Of a stretch of 5,921 nt of DNA, positions 1-5,001 are shown in pieces. Source of the stretch: Phyllobacteriaceae bacterium (GTDB lineage: Bacteria > Pseudomonadota > Alphaproteobacteria > Rhizobiales > Ancalomicrobiaceae); assembly GCA_012517025.1 (NCBI GenBank), contig JAAYVT010000597.1:1-5921 (forward strand). Direction: 5' to 3'. Both the position numbers and the translations under genes were made by a program. The notes under the pieces are model-generated. The model was not told where the DNA came from and made no database searches. It saw only the letters and a list, made by a program, of their open reading frames with translations. Positions within the stretch are counted from its first letter, which is position 1, and the number at the start of each line of letters is the position of its first letter.

Positions 1-347
1 CAACTCATTGAAAAAATTGATGATGGACGGCGTTGGACGACTTGGACGGCTTCATCTTTCATCAGAGGTAAGAAATGCCATGAGCAGAGCGCCCCGACAC
101 CCCTGGTCAGGGTGGGGTGGAATGGATTGCTACGGGGCGGGTTGGAATTTCAGGGGAGCGAGGAGAAGACAGGTATCGAAATACCTCGGAGATGGTCGAA
201 CCGCAACTCCGCCGACCGCTCGCCGAGAGCCATAGACGGTCGTGACTTCGATCCGTTTGGTTACCTATTGGTGACCCAGGGCCGAATGGCCCAACCCCAG
301 GCGTCTCCGCCGAGTCATGATATTCAAATGAAATCAATGAGATGAAT
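1..347. other. No supported gene; lower-GC stretch beyond the tRNA 3' end
   Basis: This stretch lies downstream of the minus-strand tRNA. Three open frames of 75-77 codons exist, but none has a convincing ribosome binding site, a recognisable motif or the GC-rich third positions of the real genes. It is visibly more AT-rich than the rest, with an A6 run at 11-16 (T6 on the minus strand). Small structures can be seen: a 6-bp hairpin with a CGAA loop at 171-186, a GGGCC/GGCCC hairpin with a GAAT loop at 279-292, and a short GGCG/CGCC hairpin at 300-311. None is followed by a T-tract on the minus strand, so none is a clear terminator for the tRNA. The motif TGGACG occurs three times at 24-48. 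I assign no function. Confidence 0.6.
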
Positions 348-422
348 TGGAGCGGGCGATGGGAATCGAACCCACGACATTCAGCTTGGGAAGCTGACGT
401 TCTACCCCTGAACTACGCCCGC
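348..422 (-). tRNA. tRNA-Gly (anticodon CCC)
   Basis: The minus strand folds into a complete 75-nt cloverleaf including an encoded CCA. The 7-bp acceptor stem pairs GCGGGCG (416-422) with CGCCCGC (352-358), followed by discriminator U and CCA (348-350). The D arm is GTTC/GAAC around AGGGGTA. The anticodon arm is TCAGC/GCTGA around TTCCCAA, which puts CCC at positions 34-36. The variable loop is 5 nt and the T arm is GTGGG/CCCAT around TTCGATT. Sequence and anticodon closely resemble bacterial glycine tRNAs that read GGG codons, such as E. coli glyU (from memory). It lies 60 nt downstream of the glycosyltransferase stop codon on the same strand but appears to have its own promoter. Confidence 0.97.
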
Positions 423-434
423 TCGGGGTCCCCC

Positions 435-464
435 CTCATACAGTCCCCCAACCCCCTCACGCAA
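435..464 (-). promoter_or_regulatory. Candidate promoter for tRNA-Gly
   Basis: On the minus strand TTGCGT (459-464) is separated by 18 nt from TATGAG (435-440), a plausible sigma-70-type -35/-10 pair (4 of 6 matches at -10). The predicted transcript would begin a few bases before the mature tRNA 5' end at 422, leaving a very short GC-rich leader for RNase P to remove. The placement directly ahead of a stable RNA gene supports the call; the hexamer matches alone would not. Confidence 0.4.
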
Positions 465-475
465 GAGGCCTCGCG
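460..475 (-). terminator. Hairpin just after the glycosyltransferase gene; weak terminator candidate
   Basis: On the minus strand CGCGAG and CTTGCG pair (five Watson-Crick pairs and one G-U) around a GCCT loop, beginning 7 nt after the glycosyltransferase stop codon. No U-tract follows, so it does not meet the usual intrinsic terminator pattern. It overlaps the candidate -35 box of the tRNA promoter, so it could instead be incidental or protect a 3' end. Confidence 0.25.
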
Positions 476-482
476 ACGCTGT

Positions 483-2252
483 TCACGCCTTCGCCCGCCG
501 CCCCGTCGGGCTCGCCCGAGCGACCGGAACGCGCGTCGCAACTCCGTGCGTCGTCTTGTTCCAACGATCGGGGGCGTGGACCAGCTCGACGATCGCCGCA
601 TAGGCGGCGAGCGAGATCGCGCACCAATAGAGCGGCATCGACAGGACGTCGACGACGCGGAAGGCGCGGCCGCTGCGCGGCGACACGTTCATCGCCAAGA
701 CGAAGGTGCCGATGACGCCGGTCGCGAAGGCGCCGAGGGCGGAAAGACCGAGGACGTCGTCCCCCAGCGTCTGGTCGCCGAGCAGGAAGGGCAGCACCCC
801 GCAGGCCTGCAGCAACAGAATCACCACGCTCGGCAGGAAGCTCACGGCCGACAGAATCTGCCCGGTCAGCACCATGTGGAAGGCGACCGCATCCATCCAA
901 CCGAGTTCGCGATGGAACCGGCGCGGCCGGCGCATGTGGGCGAACCAGGTCTGGATCCATCCCTTCATCCAGCGGGTGCGCTGCGCCAGCCAGGCCCGCG
1001 ACCGGGTCGGCGCCTCCTCGCGGGTGCGCGAGGCGACGACGCCGGCGTGCCATCCCGCCCGCGCCAGCCGCACCGCAATGTCGGCGTCCTCGGTGACGTT
1101 GTGGGGATCCCAGCCGCCGATCGCGACCAGCACGTCGCGGCGAAAGTGATTGGAGGTGCCGCCGAGCGGGAGAAACAGCCGACGCGCCGCCAGCCAGGGC
1201 AGCAACCCGTCGAAGTTCATCGCGTATTCGATCTCGAACTGCCGCACCAGCCAGGGGCGGGCGCGCTCGGTGTGGTCGATCTCCAGCGCCGCCTGCACCA
1301 CCGCCAGCTCCGGTGGTCCGGCGGCGAAGACGGCGGCGGCGCGGCGGAGCTGATCGGGCTCCGGACGATCCTCGGCGTCGTAGACGGTGACGAGCTCGGC
1401 GTCGATGGTCGCCAGCGCGAAGTCGAGCGCCTTCGGCTTGGTCCGTGGCCGGGACGGCGGCACCACCACCACATCGAAGGCCGGATCGCCGCCGACCGCT
1501 TCGATCGCCGCGTGCCGGGTGTCGAGATCGTCGGCCTCGACGATCAGACGGACTTCCAGACGGTCGCGCGGATAGTCGAGGCGCGCCAGGGCGGCGACGA
1601 GATCACCCACCACCCTCGCCTCGCGGTAGACCGGGACGAGGACCGCGTAACGCGGCAGCTCCTCCTCGTCGATCGGCGCGGGCGGGCGCGGCGGCACCAG
1701 ATCGGCGACGAGGAGACGGAAGAGACCGATGGTCAGGAAGCTCGCGGTCCAGAACGCCAACAAGGGCGGCACGGCGCCCGACAGTGCCAGCGCCCACAGG
1801 GCCAGCATCGCGGTCGCCGCGAGGAGCTGACGCGGGTGCGGCCGGGACGCGGCGGAGAGTTCGGGGTCGCGGTCGAGGATCGCGCCGACGGCCCGGCGGG
1901 TGAGCGGATCGCCCCACCGCTCGATCAGGGCGCGGCGGATCTCGCGCGGCGTCGCCACCGCCAAACGCCGGCGCAGGGCGGGGTGATCGACGAGAAAACG
2001 GGCGATCAGTTCGCGCCGGTCGGGAGGGGGAGCGACCACCAGGAGCGCGCCGCCGCCGATGCCGAGAAACAGAGCCTCGGCCCGAGAGAAGGCGGCGGGC
2101 GGTGGCGGCTCGCTCGCCGTGTCGGGCGGATCGGGATCGATCCGGTCGAGAAACGGCAGACCGAGGTCGTCGGCGACGCGTCGCCAACTCTCCCGCTCCG
2201 CTTCGGCGGACACCCCCGAACGGGCACTATGCTCGGCGGCGATCGGCGACAC
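483..2252 (-). CDS. Membrane family 2 glycosyltransferase, cellulose-synthase-like
   Basis: Probable inner-membrane glycosyltransferase that transfers sugars from nucleotide-sugar donors to build a polysaccharide or glycan; the sugar cannot be told from sequence. The 589-residue protein has an N-terminal soluble region (about 20-130) that resembles the GspE/MshE N-terminal fold fused to some enzymes of this type. Two membrane segments follow (about 143-185), then a GT-A domain (about 200-430), then at least three membrane segments (about 455-490, 500-521, 538-558). Catalytic signatures are intact: VEADD (238-242), DAED (292-295), GGTSNHF (364-370), TED (387-389) and QRTRW (424-428), the QxxRW of processive enzymes. 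The C-terminal WNKTTHG (564-570) matches the W-KT-HG signature common after the last helix. The chosen start is a GTG without a good ribosome binding site; 12 codons upstream an ATT (2286-2288) lies 8 nt after GGGGAG (2297-2302). An in-frame TAG lies just before that, and no ATG is available. It is transcribed divergently from the solute-binding protein gene. Function class is secure; product is unknown. Confidence 0.88.
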   Translation of the reverse strand: MSPIAAEHSARSGVSAEAERESWRRVADDLGLPFLDRIDPDPPDTASEPPPPAAFSRAEALFLGIGGGALLVVAPPPDRRELIARFLVDHPALRRRLAVATPREIRRALIERWGDPLTRRAVGAILDRDPELSAASRPHPRQLLAATAMLALWALALSGAVPPLLAFWTASFLTIGLFRLLVADLVPPRPPAPIDEEELPRYAVLVPVYREARVVGDLVAALARLDYPRDRLEVRLIVEADDLDTRHAAIEAVGGDPAFDVVVVPPSRPRTKPKALDFALATIDAELVTVYDAEDRPEPDQLRRAAAVFAAGPPELAVVQAALEIDHTERARPWLVRQFEIEYAMNFDGLLPWLAARRLFLPLGGTSNHFRRDVLVAIGGWDPHNVTEDADIAVRLARAGWHAGVVASRTREEAPTRSRAWLAQRTRWMKGWIQTWFAHMRRPRRFHRELGWMDAVAFHMVLTGQILSAVSFLPSVVILLLQACGVLPFLLGDQTLGDDVLGLSALGAFATGVIGTFVLAMNVSPRSGRAFRVVDVLSMPLYWCAISLAAYAAIVELVHAPDRWNKTTHGVATRVPVARASPTGRRAKA

Positions 2253-2379
2253 CCCGGCGCCGGGACTGCGGTCGGCTGCGATCGGAATGATGCTTTCTCC
2301 CCGCGCTTCCCTCGCCTAGAGTTCCGCCGCCGCGTCGAATCCTTCGCCGCCCCGTCGACGCCACAACCCGAGACGCGTG
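2253..2379. promoter_or_regulatory. Divergent intergenic region; start signals for both flanking genes
   Basis: These 127 nt separate two divergent genes and must carry both sets of start signals unless transcription begins inside the genes. The one strong element is GGGGAG on the minus strand (2297-2302), a Shine-Dalgarno-like sequence that points at ATC/ATT codons in the glycosyltransferase frame rather than at its GTG. On the plus strand only a weak GAGA precedes the tandem GTG-ATG (2377-2382). I found no convincing -35/-10 pair on either strand. Confidence 0.4.
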
Positions 2380-3273
2380 ATGATTGCATCTCTTCGGACC
2401 GTTGTCGCACTCGGAATCGTTCTTACGGTTTCGTTCGGAGCCGGCGGCCCGCTGCGTTCCGCCGAGCCGGCGGCTCCCGAGGCGCGACCGGCGACGGCGA
2501 GCGACGCGGCGAACGCGCCGTTCCGGCCGCTGTTCTGGGATCCCGACAACCGGCCGCCGAAGCCGGCGGGAGAGACCACGACGATCCGTTTCCTGGTGAC
2601 CGGCGACTTTCCGCCGTTCTCCTTCCTCGACGCGACCGGCCGGCTGATCGGCTACGACGTCGATCTGGCGCGGGTGCTGTGCGAGGAATTGAACGCCAGC
2701 TGTTCGCTGCAGATGCGCCCGTTCGCCGATCTGGTGCCGGCGCTCCTCGACAAGCGCGGCGACGCGATCCTCGCCGGTCTGGCGGTCGGGGCCGATCTGC
2801 GCGACCGTATCGACACCACCGACGCCTATCTCGGCACGCCCGGGCGGTTCGTGACGCAACGCGACGAGACTCTGGAGGCGACGCCGGAAGGGCTCGCCGG
2901 CCGCTGGATCGCGGTGGTCTCCGGCTCGGCGCACGAGCGCTTCGTGCTGAGCCGCTTCCCGGCGGCGCGGGTCGCCGCTTTTCCCGACGAGAGCTCGGCG
3001 CGCGACGCGCTGCGCGATCGCAAGGTCTCCGCCCATTTCGGCGACGCGATCGGGCTGTCCTATTGGCTCGCCGGCGAGGCGTCGCACGGCTGCTGCGTCT
3101 TTTCCGGCGGCGCTTGGCTCGAGCCGGCGGTGTTCGGCGAGGGGCTGAGGATCGACGTGGCGAAGGCCAACACCCGCCTCAAACGTCACCTCGACTGGGC
3201 GCTGCGCAAGGCGGCGACCGAGGGCCGGCTGGGCGAGCTCTATCTGCGCTGGTTCCCGCTGAGCTACTACTGA
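2380..3273 (+). CDS. Exported family 3 solute-binding protein
   Basis: Periplasmic binding protein of the SBP_bac_3 family, which captures amino acids or other small polar solutes for ABC transporters or serves as a sensor. The 297-residue product begins with a signal peptide: an Arg near residue 6, a hydrophobic stretch to about residue 22, and likely cleavage after RSA at about 25-28. A proline/alanine-rich linker follows. The mature domain starts with IRFLVTGDFPPFSF (about 69-82) and the family hallmark GYDVDLARVLCEEL (about 91-104). It continues with AILAGLAV and RDRIDTTDAYLGTP, which correspond to the binding-cleft hinge, and ends with a helical KRHLDWALRKAATEGRL segment typical of the family. 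The usual ITPER ligand-binding motif is degenerate here (VGADLRDR), so the ligand may not be a standard amino acid. A GTG lies directly before the chosen ATG; either would give nearly the same protein. No ABC permease or ATPase gene is present nearby. The next gene starts 31 nt downstream and is probably co-transcribed. Confidence 0.85.
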   Translation: MIASLRTVVALGIVLTVSFGAGGPLRSAEPAAPEARPATASDAANAPFRPLFWDPDNRPPKPAGETTTIRFLVTGDFPPFSFLDATGRLIGYDVDLARVLCEELNASCSLQMRPFADLVPALLDKRGDAILAGLAVGADLRDRIDTTDAYLGTPGRFVTQRDETLEATPEGLAGRWIAVVSGSAHERFVLSRFPAARVAAFPDESSARDALRDRKVSAHFGDAIGLSYWLAGEASHGCCVFSGGAWLEPAVFGEGLRIDVAKANTRLKRHLDWALRKAATEGRLGELYLRWFPLSYY

Positions 3274-3293
3274 GCCGATCTCCCAACCCGAAC

Positions 3294-3299
3294 GAAGGA
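3294..3299 (+). promoter_or_regulatory. Ribosome binding site of the Tex30-like hydrolase
   Basis: GAAGGA ends 5 nt before the ATG at 3305. It is one of the clearest Shine-Dalgarno sequences in the window and supports this start. It lies within the 31-nt gap after the solute-binding protein, which favours translation from a shared mRNA. Confidence 0.7.
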
Positions 3300-3304
3300 C
3301 CCCG

Positions 3305-3949
3305 ATGACCGATCTCCTGTGGACGCGTCCCGACGACGCCCGCGTCACCCTGCTCCTCGCCCACGGCGCCGGCGCGCCGATGGATTCCGCCTTCATGACG
3401 CGCGTCGCCGAGGGACTGGCGGCGCGGGCGATCGCGGTCGCCCGCTTCGAGTTCGGCTACATGGCGAAGCGGCGGACGACGGGCAAGAAATATCCGCCGG
3501 CCAAGGCGGAGCGGCTGGTGCCGGAGTTCCGGGCGGCGATCGAGGCGGCGCTCGCGGCCCCCGAGCGGGTCGGCGCGCTGCTGATCGGCGGCAAGTCGAT
3601 GGGCGGCCGGGTCGCGGCGATCACCGCCGACGAACCGCTCGATCCGGCGGTCGTCGGCGTCGTCTGCCTCGGCTACCCGTTCCACGGCCCCGGTCGACCG
3701 GAAGAGGTGCGGCTGGAGCCGTTGCAGAAGGGACGGTTGCCGATCCTGATCGCGCAGGGCGAGCGCGACGAATTCGGCTCGCGGGCCGAGGTGGAGAGCC
3801 TCAACGTCGGCCCCGCTCGGTTCGTGTGGATCGAGGACGGCAGCCACGACTTCGGCCCGCGCGGCGCCTCCGCCGCCACCCTCAAGAGCAACGTCGCCGC
3901 CGCCTGCGACGCGGTCGCCGCCTTCGCCCTCGGCCTCGGCGCGCCCTGA
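3305..3949 (+). CDS. Small alpha/beta hydrolase, Tex30/KANL3-like
   Basis: Cytoplasmic alpha/beta hydrolase of 214 residues, close to the usual 200-220 for the bacterial KANL3/Tex30-like group, a lid-less serine hydrolase fold with no agreed substrate. The core features are all visible. The oxyanion-side loop is LLAHGAGAPMDS (17-28). FEFGY (48-52) follows strand 4. The nucleophile elbow is GGKSMGGR (95-102) with Ser98. CLGYPFHGPGRPE (121-133) is the loop characteristic of this group. The acid is Asp155 in QGERDEFG (151-158), and the catalytic His is His181 in IEDGSHDF (176-183). No signal peptide or membrane segment is seen, so it is intracellular although its upstream neighbour is exported. 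The ATG has a good ribosome binding site. The family is clear; the substrate is unknown, and an esterase or acyl-hydrolase role is only a fold-level guess. Confidence 0.88.
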   Translation: MTDLLWTRPDDARVTLLLAHGAGAPMDSAFMTRVAEGLAARAIAVARFEFGYMAKRRTTGKKYPPAKAERLVPEFRAAIEAALAAPERVGALLIGGKSMGGRVAAITADEPLDPAVVGVVCLGYPFHGPGRPEEVRLEPLQKGRLPILIAQGERDEFGSRAEVESLNVGPARFVWIEDGSHDFGPRGASAATLKSNVAAACDAVAAFALGLGAP

Positions 3950-3962
3950 GCCCGGCGGGCTC
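3948..3962 (+). terminator. GC-rich hairpin overlapping the hydrolase stop codon
   Basis: GAGCCC and GGGCTC form a perfect 6-bp stem around a GGC loop, beginning inside the stop codon of the hydrolase. No T-run follows, so it is only a weak candidate for an intrinsic terminator. It could end or attenuate the transcript of the solute-binding protein and hydrolase pair before the permease gene. Confidence 0.3.
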
Positions 3963-4106
3963 GCGGCGCATCGGCGTTCCACCGAAACGCTCTCTTCGAG
4001 CAAGGACTTGCCCGCCGCGACCGCGCCGTGGGCGTGGCCGTGCTTGCTCCGGAGGAGCGAATTGCCGATATTTCCGGCACGGGATCGTCGTCGCGACGCG
4101 TCCCCG

Positions 4107-4124
4107 GCGGCCCCTCGGGGCCGC
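4107..4124 (+). repeat. Perfect inverted repeat upstream of the permease
   Basis: GCGGCCCC and GGGGCCGC are exact reverse complements separated by TC. In RNA this gives a 7-bp, all G-C stem closed by a C-UC-G tetraloop. It lies about 80 nt before the permease start codon and is not followed by a T-tract. It could be a leader structure, a Rho-independent pause, or a protein-binding palindrome. Confidence 0.45.
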
Positions 4125-4194
4125 GTGGAGAGACCATCCCGGGTTCGCACGCGAGCCCGATCGAACCGAGGGCGGCGCGGACCGGTCTCGCGAC

Positions 4195-4200
4195 GGGGAG
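4195..4200 (+). promoter_or_regulatory. Ribosome binding site that fixes the permease start
   Basis: GGGGAG lies 4 nt before the GTG at 4205. It favours this start over the in-frame GTG at 4028, which would add 59 hydrophilic residues and has no comparable signal. Confidence 0.6.
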
Positions 4201-4204
4201 TGCC

Positions 4205-4999
4205 GTGACCATCTTCGGATTCGTGGATCCGGCCTACGTCGCCTCGGGTCTCGGCGTCGGTCTGCTCGTCGGCATGACCGGGGTCGGCGGCGGCTCGCTG
4301 ATGACCCCTCTTCTGGTGCTGCTGTTCGGCGTCCATCCGGTGGCGGCGGTCGGCACCGACCTGCTGTTCGCCGCCGTCACCAAGACCGTCGGCATGGCGG
4401 TGCACGGCTTCAACAAGACCGTCGACTGGACGGTGACGCGGTGGCTCGCCACCGGCAGCGTGCCGGCGACGATCGTGACGCTGTGGCTCTTGTCGCGGCT
4501 GCAGGCCTCGACCGGCGGCTCGTCGAAGCTGGTCGCCGGGGTGCTCGGGGTGATGCTGGTGGCGACGGCGATCGCGCTGCTGCTGCGCCGGCCGCTGGCG
4601 CGTCTGGTCGAACGGCGCGGCCGGTTCGCGATCGACGAGCGGATGGGCGCGACCGCGACGATCACGCTCGGGGCGCTCCTCGGCGTGGTGGTGTCGATCT
4701 CGTCGATCGGCGCCGGGGCGATCGGGATGAGCGCGCTCCTGCTCCTGCACGCCCGCCGGCCGATCGCGCGGCTGATCGGCGCCGACATCGCCCACGCGGT
4801 GCCGCTCACCCTGATCGCCGGGATCGGCCACTGGCTGATCGGCTCGGTCGACTTCGCGTTGCTCGGGGCGCTGCTGATCGGGTCGATCCCGGGGGTGATC
4901 GCCGGTTCGGCGATCGGGCCGCGGCTGCCGGAGGCGGTGCTCAGGATCGGCCTCGCCGGCGTACTGGCCGTGGTCGGGGCGAAGCTCCTCGTCGCCTGA
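4205..4999 (+). CDS. TauE/SafE family membrane permease
   Basis: Inner-membrane permease of the TauE/SafE family (formerly DUF81), proposed to export sulfite, sulfonates or related anions; the substrate here is not determined. From the GTG start the protein has 264 residues, typical of the family, with about eight hydrophobic segments. It shows the expected internal duplication. Repeat one has GMTGVGGGSLMTPLL (23-37), GTDLLFAAVTK (50-60) and HGFNKTVDW (67-75). Repeat two has SSIGAGAIGMSALLL (166-180), IGADIAHAVPLT (191-202) and HWLIGSVDF (209-217). A basic loop (about 128-146) separates the halves. The start was chosen for its GGGGAG site and because the upstream in-frame extension is hydrophilic and non-coding in character. 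Nothing nearby (sulfur oxidation, taurine or cysteine genes) points to a substrate. It ends 2 nt from the stop codon of convergent hslO. Confidence 0.9.
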   Translation: MTIFGFVDPAYVASGLGVGLLVGMTGVGGGSLMTPLLVLLFGVHPVAAVGTDLLFAAVTKTVGMAVHGFNKTVDWTVTRWLATGSVPATIVTLWLLSRLQASTGGSSKLVAGVLGVMLVATAIALLLRRPLARLVERRGRFAIDERMGATATITLGALLGVVVSISSIGAGAIGMSALLLLHARRPIARLIGADIAHAVPLTLIAGIGHWLIGSVDFALLGALLIGSIPGVIAGSAIGPRLPEAVLRIGLAGVLAVVGAKLLVA

Positions 5000-5001
5000 G
5001 G

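Larger units (their letters stand above)
3950..4204 (+). other. 255-nt gap before the permease: no gene, several inverted repeats
   Basis: No supported gene lies here. The frame shared by the hydrolase and permease genes stays open through all of it, but its codons lack the GC-rich third positions of the neighbours. The translation is rich in Arg, Gly, Ser and Pro with no motif, and the GTG at 4028 has no ribosome binding site. Structured elements are a 5-bp GCTCC/GGAGC hairpin at 4046-4058, a very strong hairpin at 4107-4124, and a GGTTCG/CGAACC inverted repeat at 4142-4147 and 4162-4167. A weak promoter-like pair, TTGCTC (4044-4049) with GATATT (4067-4072) 17 nt apart, would place the later structures in the 5' leader of the permease mRNA. 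This is suggestive only. Confidence 0.4.

Noticed and set aside
8..345. Small open frames of 75-77 codons in the left end
   Set aside because: They overlap each other on both strands, lack ribosome binding sites and show no recognisable protein features.
342..3308. A 988-codon open frame on the plus strand
   Set aside because: It runs antisense through the tRNA and the glycosyltransferase, then out of frame through the solute-binding protein gene. Its beginning (WESNPRHSAWEADVLPLNYA) is the well-known spurious translation of the antisense of a tRNA. The rest is Arg/Gly/Ala-rich low-complexity sequence, an effect of high GC removing stop codons.
4028..4204. A 59-residue N-terminal extension of the permease from the GTG at 4028
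   Set aside because: There is no ribosome binding site at 4028, the added residues are hydrophilic and motif-free, and GGGGAG directly precedes the GTG at 4205. Starting there gives the usual family length.
3965..4212. Minus-strand short gene opposite the gap before the permease
   Set aside because: A stretch reading like HGHAHGAVAAGKSLLEES looks protein-like, but the surrounding frame is low-complexity. It runs into sequence antisense to the hydrolase and has no start signal.
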